Below, in pieces: positions 21,456-30,301 of a stretch of DNA of 30,301 nt. The stretch lies in contig WELB01000119.1 of assembly GCA_009602725.1 (NCBI GenBank), forward strand, positions 275,817 through 306,117. The letters are read 5' to 3'. Below the pieces are notes generated by a model. It was not told the DNA's origin, did no database searches, and saw only the letters and a program-made list of their open reading frames with translations. The DNA comes from Spirogloea muscicola. Its lineage: Eukaryota > Streptophyta > Zygnematophyceae > Spirogloeales > Spirogloeaceae. The first letter of the stretch is position 1. Each line of letters opens with the position of its first letter. The translations under genes and the position numbers were made by a program.

Positions 21456-21588
21456 AGGAAGTGCTCGCCCATTGAGAATAGGGGCTGGAAAAGCCAGCCC
21501 AAAAAAGAATGAACAGAGTACGAGAAGGGGGCCAGGGGAAGCGCTAAGAAATTCAAGCACACACAGAAACAAAGCAGCTACGAATCCC
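21456..21588 (-). repeat. Retroelement 3' tail with perfect hairpin
   Basis: GTGCTCGCCCATTGAGAATA followed by a perfect hairpin at 21481-21500 (GGGCTGG, AAAAG loop, CCAGCCC), AAAAAAGAATGAACA, GGGGGCCAGGGGAAGCGCT, AAGCACACACAGA, CAAAGCAGCTACGAATC and CCTCAGTAATTTCTGCT. Almost identical to the tail at 6850-7000. Confidence 0.8.
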
Positions 21589-22375
21589 TCAGTAATTTCT
21601 GCTAAGCAGCCGCAGGTTGGAGATGCTAGGCTCGTGGAAGTGGGTCCCTTGGCCAGAGCCAGAGGCAGCAGCGAGGGCTCTGCCGGCACGAAGGTGCAAC
21701 GCCCGGGCCATAGATCTCTGCAGCGAGACAGCCAGGCGCATATGATACACTTGCGCCAGTGACCCGGCTGCAGGAAAGTCGACTGGCTCCCATTGGAAGC
21801 GACGGGCGATGGTGTGGCGGGCGAGCTGGGTGAGCAGCTCGAGCCACCGAGCGCCCACCGCCCCATGGGTGTCAATTGCCAACGGGAAGAACTCGTCTTC
21901 CCGCGGATGGTCTGCGTACTTGAGCTCTTTAGCCCGAGCGGCGCAGGCGACCTCATACTCAGCCTTGGTGGCACATTGGGCTGGGTGTGAGCGGTCGTAT
22001 GCGTCGGTGGTCACCACGTCCAGGAGAAGACGTGGCCCGCCGGCCTGTGGGGTGGCCACCAGGTCTACGCGCCGGGCGTGGAGACCGGTGGCCCATTCCT
22101 GGATCGGCATGATGCCGGAGTGCTCCGCTGCCGCGGAGAAGCCAGCCTCCACCAGGATGCCATGCATCGCATCGCGGAGGCGGTCGTGGGCCGCTGTTCG
22201 CTCGCCGCCGTGGGCGTAGCGCAGAACATGAGCGGCCAGCTCCCCAGACTCGGCCCCTCGCTCGCCGCATACACACTGACGCACGCCCTGGAGACGTGGA
22301 GGCAGCAGCCCCAGGAGCCGGTGGACGGCAGTGCGAAATACCTCATTGGGGAGAGCGAGGGCGTCACTGATGGGG
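21589..22375 (-). pseudogene. Best-preserved retroelement nuclease ORF segment (5'-truncated)
   Basis: The frame is open on the minus strand from LPISDALALPNEVFRTAVHR to a stop after NLRLLSRNY, about 260 residues with no break. Order: LPxxDAL...FRTA...LGL block; a finger CVCGERG...HVLRY, in which the last Cys found in the copy at 22673-23830 is replaced by Tyr; GGERTAAHDRLRDAMHGILV; HSGIMPIQEW; ARRVDLVATPQAGGPRLLLD; DVVTTDAYDR; KELKYADHPREDEFFPL; IDTHGAVGARWLELL; RMRLAVSLQRSMARALHLRA. This most closely resembles the C-terminal part of an R2-type non-LTR retrotransposon protein, with R-x-D, D-V and K-Y as candidate catalytic residues. No reverse transcriptase part remains. There is no start signal of its own. 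Confidence 0.7.
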
Positions 22376-22660
22376 AGGGCCAGAGCCAGAGGCAGCAGCG
22401 AGGGCTCTGCCGGCACAAATGTGCAGCGCGCGGGCCATAGACCTCTGCAGCAAGACGGCCAGGCGCATGCGAGACACTTGCGCCAGCGACCCGGCTGCAG
22501 GAAAGTCCACCGGCTCCCCATGGAAGCGACAGGCGATGGTGTGACGGGCGAGCTGGGTGAGCAGCTCGAGCCACTGAGAGCCCCGCGAAAATAAAATAAC
22601 ACAAAGTACAAGTAGGGGGAAAGGGGAAGCGCTAAGGAAAACAAGCACACCTAGAAACAA
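22376..22660 (-). pseudogene. Partial retroelement copy fused to the segment below it
   Basis: Encodes SLAQVSRMRLAVLLQRSMAR and ICAGRALAAASGSG on the minus strand, then joins directly, without a 3' tail, to LPISDAL of the neighbouring copy. The 5' side at about 22575 breaks into an AATAAAATAACACAAAG stretch and a tail lacking the hairpin. The fusion recreates the order [nuclease C-end]-[LPI block] seen in the two-domain copy, but with the roughly 100-residue linker deleted. Confidence 0.6.
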
Positions 22661-22672
22661 AGCAGCTACGAA

Positions 22673-23830
22673 TCACTCAGTAACCCCTGCTAAGCAGCCG
22701 CAGATCAGAGATGCTAGGCTCCTGGAAGTGGGTCCCCTGGCCAGAGGCAGCAGCGAGGGCTCTGCCGGCACGAAGGTGTAGCGCGCGGGCCATAGACCTC
22801 TGCAACGAGACGGCCAGGCGCATGCGATACACTTGCACCAGCGACCCGTCTGCAGGAAAGTCCACCGGCTCCCCATGGAAGCGGCGGGATACACTTGCAC
22901 CAGCGACCCGTCTGCAGGAAAGTCCACCGGCTCCCCATGGAAGCGGCGGGCGATGGTGTGGTGGGCGAGCTGGGTGAGCAGCTCGAGCCACCGAGCGCCC
23001 ACCTCCCCATGGGTGTCAATTGCCAACGGGAAGACCTCGTCTTCCCGCGGATGGTCGGCGTACTTGAGCTCTTTAGCCCGAGCGGCGCAGGCAACCGCAT
23101 ACCCAACCTTGGTGGCACATTGGGCTGGGTGCGAGCGGTCGTATGCGTCGGTGGTCACCACGTCCAGGAGAAGATGTGGCCCGCGGTCTGTGGCGTGGCC
23201 ACCAGGTCTACGCGACGGAGCGTGGAGACGGTCGGCCCTTTCCTGGAGCGGCATGACGCCGGAGTGCTCCGCTGTCACCGAGAAGCCAGCCTCCACCAGG
23301 ATGCCATGCATCGCATCGCGGAGGCGGTCGTGGGCCGCTGTCCGCTCGCCGCCGTGGGCGCAGCGCAGAACATGAGCGGCCAGCTCCCCAGACTCGGCCC
23401 CTCGCTCGCCGCATACACACTGAGGCACGCCCTGGAAACATGGAGGCGGCAGCCCCAGGAGCCGGTGGACGGCAGTGCGAAATACCTCATCGGGGAGAGT
23501 GAGGGCGTCGTTGATTGGGAGGGCCTGAAGCCACGCCGCTGCCCCCGAGGAGGAGGCCGATTGAAGTCTCGCGCGCCCGCGCAAGTCGACCTCGGGGAGC
23601 TGCAGCACGGCGGTGGTGTGGGCGGCCTTGTCCACCACGGCCGCGAAGCGCGCTTGGACGCGCAGGTCAGCGGTGTGCGCGAGCTGCGCAGAGGAGACCG
23701 TCTGGCCTGCCAGGTCCGGGTGCGCCGCGAGCAGCTCCTGGTGGGCGGAGCGAAGCGACACCTGGAACCGCAGCGCGCCCATGTCGACCTCCACCACCGC
23801 CTGCTCCAGTGCACGCTGGCCACGTCAAGC
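22673..23830 (-). pseudogene. Retroelement nuclease-ORF copy extending furthest 5'
   Basis: The minus strand reads VEVDMGALRFQVSLRSAHQE, linker, AAWLQALPINDALTLPDEVF, RTAVHRLLGLPPP, CVCGERG...HVLRCAHGGER (complete C-x-C/H-x3-C), HDRLRDAMHGILVEAGF, EHSGVMP, then a short out-of-frame stretch where the R-x-D-L-V motif should be, back in frame at LLLDVVTTDAYDR, KELKYADHPREDE and IDTHGEVGARWLELL. A 62-bp tandem duplication at 22828-22951 then shifts the frame before the RMRLAVSLQRS region. It keeps a 374-codon open frame only by chance after the shift, so I call it a pseudogene. Upstream of about 23830 the homology stops. Confidence 0.75.
22828..22951. repeat. 62-bp tandem duplication
   Basis: 22828-22889 and 22890-22951 are identical except for the last base (A versus C). 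The duplication lies inside a retroelement ORF and, since 62 is not a multiple of three, breaks its frame. Near-identity suggests a recent event or an assembly artefact. Confidence 0.9.
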
Positions 23831-24431
23831 AGAACAACCGCGGAAGTGACGGATCCACGATAGAAGCCCAGTCATTATTACAGCCGCGCACGTCAGGCCT
23901 CTATAGCCTTGGACTAGTAGATTTCCTGGCTAAGCAGCTCGGAGGGAAAGCCAAAACGCTTTAAAAGGCCAGCTCCAAAAGAATGGACAAGGTGAATGGC
24001 CAGGAATGGACAAGAAGAATGCACAGCCTTGCACATGGCCGCTTGTACTCGCAATGCTGGGCTGCATAAGCAACCACCACAACTAGCGAAGTTCGCAGCT
24101 CAGCAGGCAGGCAGGCAGTCACCCGTCTGCCCACACATGGGGCCACTGCCCTCTCCGACAATTGTGCCACTTCAATGCCCGTGCTAGAGGCGTCTTGGAG
24201 GTAGTCGTAGGACCGCCAATTTGGCTTGTGTCAATGATCTGAATGCAGTACTTGTGCTGCAACCAGTCGAGCAGGCCTTGACTTCCTAAGCTCGCGCCCA
24301 CAGGCAAAATGTAGCGTAACATGACTCCTATCGTGCCACCTTGCACAATAGAAGGCTGCCAAGAAAATAGGGACACAGAGCAGTATGTACATTTGCTGGC
24401 CGGCACCTACCAACCTGTGTCAAATAGGCGC
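23831..24431. other. Gene-free stretch between retroelement cluster and TRS120 3' end
   Basis: Holds one more half-tail (AAAGGCCAGCTCCAAAAGAATGGAC at about 23964-23988). Otherwise I see no recognisable gene. The part nearest 24431 should be the 3' UTR of the TRS120 gene, which is read leftward. No TGTAA signal is visible on the minus strand close to the stop. Confidence 0.5.
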
Positions 24432-27400
24432 CTAGGCAACACCCACAACGCAAACCTTATGGTCGAATGGCCTAATTGCAAGAGGGGGAGCCAGTGGCTG
24501 CAATGTGGTGCTGGAAGGGGCGTTCTTGTGACTAGCGCTTGCATCAACCGACATGTCCTGGCAAGACCCGGTGACTCTGAGTGTGTAGTCGCCAGGGACG
24601 AGGAAGCACAGCGCAAACTGGTGTACCACTGAGCTCTGAGGGAATACATCCAGGTCTACTTTGTGCAGCGAACCTGCATGATCAAGTTCGACATGAGAAT
24701 GATGTAAGCCGTCAACAACAAGGTCATTTGGTTGGTAAAAGCTAAGCAAATGTAGTGGTATGCGCAGAGGCTGCAAGCTGAAACAGAACACCCTACATGC
24801 AGCTCGCACGCTGTGATAAGGTCTGCAAATGTAAGCTCAAGCAACATGCTTGATACAAAGACGAGCTTCATACCAGCCCAAAGAATGGTTGCTTTGCTCC
24901 CAGTTGCACCGAGGCAGGAGGAGCCCGTCACATCACAGCATGCAAGTGTGAGCTCCAGCCTTGCTGCCGCTGGGCCACTGTTGTGCACGGTCAAGTCAAT
25001 GCCAGTCATCTTCCTCGCCACAATATTGGTAATGCCCTTGCGGCTGATCCGCATGGCCTCTTTCAGCGTCAAGGACAACGGCGCCGGAGACGAGGGCACG
25101 CCTTCCTCTGCACCACCAGGAGCATCCATGGCGGCCTTGGTAGCAGAGTCACTTGCCATGCTGCCGCCCGCTCGGGCAAGGCTGAAGCGGAAGGTCAGGA
25201 GGTCTGGGAGGAGCGCGGCGATGGTGGGCCCCTGCAGTGCCTCCCGCACCTTGTCGCGGATGTAGAGCTCACCACGGCCGTTGCGGCTGGACCGCCAGAA
25301 GATCCTCACATGCAAGCAAAGCGCTGCAACAACACCTTCCAGCTCAGCCTCGGCTTTCTCTTCGTCCTCGTTGAGCACCCGTGCATCCCGTGGAAGGACA
25401 AATTGCTTAGCAGCGGCCTCACTGCCGTTGCCGCAACTGCCCAGTTGCCTTTTGTCCCCAGTGGCCATGCTGGACTGGCTGACCTCCGCATCCTCTCCCA
25501 ATGTCAAGCCCTTCAATGGCACCAGCACTCTAGCCGAGCACTCGCGGTCAACTGTGAGGCTGGTCCCTTTGGTGGAGTGAGACGAGCTGCCTTCAGGGGC
25601 ACCCCCAACAACGACACTGACATCAAAGCTTGCATCGGTGCCATTCCATAGCTCCAGCTCCAGGAGCCTAAAAACCATCACGTGGCGCTTGCGAGGCACC
25701 GTCAGCGTTAGTATGCGCGCCTCCAAGAGGTGCAGGCCTCGCTGCACATGGAGCTGCAGCGGGACTACCAGCCTCCTGCCGGGCGGGAGCGGGGCATCCT
25801 GCAGTGCCTCCTTCGGCCCTGTACAGCATACGCAAAGATAAGTGTCGGGCATTACAAATGAGGTATTCATGTATTGTTGGGCTTCGAACCTGGAGAATGT
25901 AGTGGAGCATGTCATTGCGTGAGTGGATATAATCACATGCACCTGAAAGAACAGGCACAGCACTGAAGCTAGACCTGGCACTGACTTCACAGGCCTAGCT
26001 TTGGGCAAAAGATTACACCTGCATAGTGGATAGTGAGTGCCGATTCAGGTGCGTCCTTGCCAGAGCGACTCGCTGCTAGCATAGGCACCGTTGACTTTCT
26101 CGAGTCCGCAACCCTAGCTGTCAGAGTGCCTCCGCTCCTGCCAACATGTGTCGCCCGCAGGCCATGCAGCACCAATGTGAACATGGCAGACTGCCCTGGA
26201 AGCAGCGGAAGCACGTGCTCCAGGGTGGTTCTGTCCACCATTGCGGCGTGGTCCAAGCTCCTGCTGGAGAGGCCGATGTCGATCTCAGAGACAGGGACGA
26301 TGCCAGCGTTTGTGACCCGTATGTCAACCTCCTTATCCTCGCCCTCGAAGAGCACAAACGAAGCCCGTTCACCACCCAGGACGCTTGCCACCAGCAGCGG
26401 CAGGGCGGGTATTGCCACCAGGCTGCCTGGCGGCATCAGGGCCTTGGCCCTGGTCGGCGAGCCTCGGAATGGATCTGCCAGGTGGCCAGCAGCGAGCGCG
26501 TCGCCTGCGGAAGAGAACGAGTGCTCCGACAGCACGCCGAAGCAGCGCACAAAGCACCCCCGCAGGAGGAGCCGTCCAGGGCGCCGCGGCACACATGACA
26601 AAGAAAGCAGCTGCGGAGGGCGGTTCGGTGGAAGGCTGATGGATTTGGGAGGAGTCTCGCACACCAAGCTACATGCTGGCTCTGAGGTGCCTTCTTCTTC
26701 GCTTGCGCTCACGCTGAGGGAGATGCTCTCTACCGTGAGATCAAAAGCGCATGGGTTGGCAACTTCGACAATGACCTGCATGCAAGAGGCCAATCTAAGA
26801 TCCAGAACTCAAGAGCTGCACATCCGCGTCGAGCCCTTGGCTATAAACAAGCTGCCTACCGTTTTCTGCCGCACACAGGTTGTCATGCTACTGCAGGCAT
26901 CAGTAAGGATGCAACAAAACATCAGCAAAATTGTAACAGCACCTGAGCAGGCTCGCCGCAGACCCAGAGGAGGTCTGTGCCACTTTGTGCATTGCTGGCA
27001 GCAACAAACGGAGAGTAGATGAAGGGGCCTGATCCAGAGCTCTGCCTCCACCAGTGTCGCCCAGCACTTGTCCTATTGACAATCTGTAGCTCTGGAGAGG
27101 TCGGCGCAACCTCGTGCAGTCTGCAAAACAGCAGGGTCAGGCGAGGTAAGGTTGGCACTTAGGCTGCAAGAAGTTGAAGGGCTTGCTGGGCAAGTCAATG
27201 CTGCAGCCTAGCACGTACTTGTGAACAAGGGCGGTAAGCAGTGCTGGGCATTTGCCTGATGAATGGCAAGACGGTCGACTTTGACCGGGTCCCCAGCGGC
27301 AGCTGGTTGGCAGATGCCGACAGAGCAGCTGCTAGCGAGTACTGGCCAGTCGGCGTAATGAGGGGATAGTGCTTCCTCAGCAGCCTCGAGGCTGCCTTCC

Positions 27401-30249
27401 ACGCTGTGAGCGGGTCGTTGGCTTTCACTGCCAGCGCAAGCATGTCGCCTAGGATGTCCATCTGGAGGGTGCTCCACTGCCCCTCCACCTCCTCACGAAT
27501 CGTCCCTCCACTTTTGCCTTGAGGCTTGGCATCCTTTCCATTGGAAGCACCCCTAGTGTTTCCATCTGGATCGCTCTTTTGATGCTTGAACCGATCCTGG
27601 CTTGATGCATCTCAAAGGGTATCTAGCTCAGAAGAGTAGGCACGGAGACCGGAAGTTGGAAGCAGATCGAGATACATTGTAGTGTGGACGTAATGAACCT
27701 GAAGTTCAGCGACTGCCAATTGCTCAATGCAATTCGTGCAGACAAACCACTGGTCAGGTGTATGCCATACCAAATCCTTGTTGGACTCCAGTGAGGCTTC
27801 CCCAAGACCGTGCAGGCAGTACACAGGTGCCAGGATGCCGAGCACGTGTAAAGCCGCCATAGCGGCCCACTTGGAGTCAGCCTGGAGGTAGAGCTGGGCC
27901 ACTTGGCGGGCAAAAAAGCCAGACTTCCTTTTATAGCCCACCGCCCAGAAAAGTCTGGAGACCTGCAAGGTGCCAGTACTTAACATGGTCAGGGGTCAGG
28001 GTTCTAGTTTTTTGTCATCACGCGCCTATGTGCTCGTTGGTCAGCAACTAAACGATTCAAAGTAATCGACCAGTAGCTCTTGGCTAGCGGATTTAGGCTC
28101 CTTGCTGAGCCTCCAGGACATGCAAATACCAGAAGAGGCCTGCACATCTCACCTCCATATTGAAGATGACGCGGTCGGATGGATCCAGGAGCTGTCTGCT
28201 ATTCTCAATTGCAGCTGTAAGCAGCTCCTTCACTTCATAGACTTTATTTGGCCTCCTGCCGTGCTCCAAGCGAGTGACGAGTTACTTGGCACGTTACCAT
28301 CAAACTGTGACGTGCAAGCACAGTGAGTCCGTTGGTAAATGAGCAAGCAGCACATCAGCGCTGAGCATGCACTTGAGGTTGCAGTATGATACTTGGAGAA
28401 GAATTTTGCGAGCTTGATGGTGGCCTCCAGCTCAAAGATCAGGGCGCCTGCTCTGGAGAGTGGTGCAGTGCTCAAGTCAGGCCAGCCAAGCTGCGAAAAT
28501 GTATGGGCAGGCTTGTCAAGACTTGCTTCCGCAATGGCTGAATCTCTGGATGTATTACTTGCACAGTCAAAAGTGCCATGGCAAAGCCTGGTCTGGGGGT
28601 GCGATTATCTTGCCTATGATAGAGCTGAAGGACCTCAGAGTAGCGCATTCGGACCTCCTCCTCTACCAATGCATCTCGTGCTCCTTCTTTATCCACCTTC
28701 TCCAGCAGACCAGTTGCATCGGACATTCAGGTCTTTCAGCTTGACCAGTACTGAGGTCAGCTGGAAAATGTCAAGCTTTGAGGTGCCATGCACCTTGTGG
28801 GATTCTATGCGCACCAGGTTTTGTTTAGCTTGAGGTCGGAAGCCAGAGAAGGAAACACATTGCACAGGAGACTATCACACTGGAGATTGGTCCCAAACAG
28901 CCACAAATGGCAAATATGCCAAACGAGTCATCCAGTCTGCCTTTAGTTATTCGAGTGATACCACGAGAGCGCAGAGGCTGCCCTCAATGGCGCCAGCCAG
29001 CCAGAAGAGGTCCCCGGTCAGACGGGCGAGCTCGGCGGCGGTGGAATAGTGCAGGTGTGCATCCTGAGCCGACCCTGCAAGGAGGCAGAAGTCCCCCATG
29101 GCCTTCTGGACCCGCCCCAGCCGCTTCTTCTTCGTCTTCCCCACCTGGTGATCATGGACAAGGAGCACTCCTCCCTGAGCTCGCACGCAGTACCCCAAGG
29201 CTCAAGTGTGCTCATGGCCAAAGTTGGCATGGAACGCGTGGAACTGGACAATACCTCTTCCATGGTCAGTGCCGCCTGGGTGTCGAGCGGCGAGGAGAGG
29301 AAGGCCCCCATAGGCTCAGCATGGAGCACCCAGCTCTCGAACGCCATCAGTAAGGCTGCTCCAAATTCCTGCAGATGGCGGCTGAGAGTCAGGACTCCTA
29401 AGCTCTGACCCACACCTGGTGACTGAGGTACTCGCTAGACGCCTCAGCTCGACAGACTGGACTGTGCATAAGATGCCCCTCAGGTGGAGCCCACTACACA
29501 CTCATTAGCACTGGCGACAATAAGTTGCATATATGCGGATTCCTGTGGACGGCAATATGCTGATGTCCCAGTAATTGGCCCCTCTCTCCGCAAGCGCTGC
29601 ACCGGTTCAGCGTGCAACTTGACCTGCATGAGTGTCACTAGGTGGAAGTCCAGCAGCTGCTGGTCCCCACGGGGCAGTATCACCACGCCCTCCTGCTCAA
29701 CCTGCCAATTGATCGGGGCGGTCGTGCCAGCAGCTAGTCAGCGGCCAGTGCCGAGGAAGCTCTTTGCCACCACGCAGCTCGGCCTGCCATGCACAGAGCG
29801 TGCAGGCCACCTCCCTGCGTGGAAGGGGAGCGGACCTCGGCGTCGTCGACGTCAAAGGCGAAGCACCGGTGGGTCTGCGCAGCCGGGTAGCTGCGGCAGG
29901 CGGCGAGGAAGTCGTCGTAGGCGGCGGCGAGCGCGGCGCCGGCGGTGGTGGCGTGGCAGAGGCCGATGACGCCGAGGATGCGGCGACTGGCCTGGAAGTC
30001 CTCCCAGGGCGAGCGTGGCGCGCCGCCGGGGATGAAGCCCAGGTGCAGCGCGCCGCTGTCCCACGGCTGCAGCGCGAACGGGCTCTTCTGGTGCTCCACG
30101 TAGAAGCTGCTGGCCGTCGACAGCTCGATGCGGCCGTGCCTGGCCAGCAGCGCGAAGGCGCCGCGGAAGGCGGCCGCGGAGGTGCCGCCAACCGGCAGCA
30201 CCGCCACGCGCACCACGCACGCCCGCTCGATGCTAGCGTCCGGCTCCAT
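24432..30249 (-). CDS. TRS120: Trafficking protein particle complex II subunit TRS120/TRAPPC9
   Basis: TRAPPII-specific tethering subunit that acts at the trans-Golgi network with Rab GTPases, in plants also in cytokinesis. Exons (minus): 30249-29836, 29692-29624, 29368-29255, 29144-28962, 28699-28614, 28470-28393, 28255-28153, 27962-27771, 27596-27256, 27120-26943, 26775-26019, 25818-24874, 24673-24432; phase-consistent, 1233 residues against about 1190 in Arabidopsis. Hallmarks: start MEPDASIE, SSFYVEHQKSPFALQPWDSG, PWEDFQASRRILGVIGLCH, KKKRLGRVQKAMGDFCLLAG, ARLTGDLFWLAGAIEGSLCAL, HYPLITPTGQ, GPFIYSPF, VIVEVANPCAFDL, LPPGRRLVVPLQLHV and C-terminal LCFLVPGDYTLRV. The ATG context is GGCGGCATGG. 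The 27255-27121 intron starts with GC; the donor at 28613 is probably also GC (AG|GCAAGA), although a GT alternative exists further on, and the end of exon 27962-27771 has alternatives. Confidence 0.93.
27121..27255 (-). other. GC-AG intron in TRS120
   Basis: The exon ends ...LPFI plus AG at 27256, the intron begins GCAAAT, and the acceptor TTTTGCAG precedes 27120. The spliced product reads LPFIRLHEVAPTSPELQIVN and continues to RHWW, which aligns without gaps to the plant protein. No GT donor near this spot gives an open, in-phase product. Confidence 0.8.
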
Positions 30250-30301
30250 GCCGCCGGTCCTGCCGGGCCGGCCCGCAGCCTCCGCGCCTAGCGCCGCCGC
30301 G

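Noticed and set aside
22895-23863. 322-codon plus-strand open frame over a retroelement copy
   Set aside because: It is antisense to the recognisable minus-strand nuclease ORF and shows no family motif of its own.
24119-24406. 95-codon minus-strand frame beyond the TRS120 stop as a small gene
   Set aside because: It has no recognisable motif and lies where the TRS120 3' UTR should be.
27159-27200. Extra 42-base exon in TRS120 (SIDLPSKPFNFLQ)
   Set aside because: It is phase-compatible, but it would leave a 38-base intron and add residues. Skipping it gives an ungapped alignment to the plant protein.

Overview
The window looks like nuclear DNA of a green alga. A trebouxiophyte-type chlorophyte is my inference; no marker proves it. 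The genes are intron-rich with GC-rich exons and short introns (about 60 to 400 bases, mostly GT...TGCAG). All four recognisable proteins are plant-type: a chloroplast glutamyl endopeptidase, a zinc-knuckle RPA1, an SDE3/MOV10-type RNA helicase and a TRS120/TRAPPC9 trafficking subunit. No rRNA, tRNA, CRISPR array or organellar gene was seen.

Layout: (1) 2-5145 (+), CGEP-like S9 serine protease in 15 exons, its 5' end outside the window. (2) 5146-7360, gene-free, with short retroelement remnants: two fragments of one ORF in head-to-head inversion (5868-6708) and copies of a hairpin-bearing tail. (3) 7690-10949 (+), RPA1 in 4 exons, with E2F-like sites upstream. (4) 11203-18079 (-), SDE3/MOV10-like helicase converging on RPA1 with 253 bases between stop codons; one internal exon carries a one-base frameshift. 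(5) about 18230-23830, a cluster of same-orientation, mostly 5'-truncated copies of an unclassified retroelement ORF with a C-x-C/H-x3-C finger and a PD-(D/E)xK-like nuclease region, separated by hairpin-bearing tails. (6) 24432-30249 (-), complete TRS120 in about 13 exons, including at least one GC-AG intron.

The four host genes work in unrelated processes (chloroplast proteolysis, DNA replication and repair, RNA silencing or RNA remodelling, vesicle tethering), so nothing suggests a functional cluster. The most novel material is the retroelement family: a shared 3' end, a conserved 7-bp-stem hairpin downstream of the stop, breakpoints that recur at the hairpin, and one copy in which two nuclease-type domains lie in series. 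Exon coordinates were worked out by eye from splice consensus, phase agreement and remembered homologues. Those given base by base are phase-consistent unless marked uncertain.
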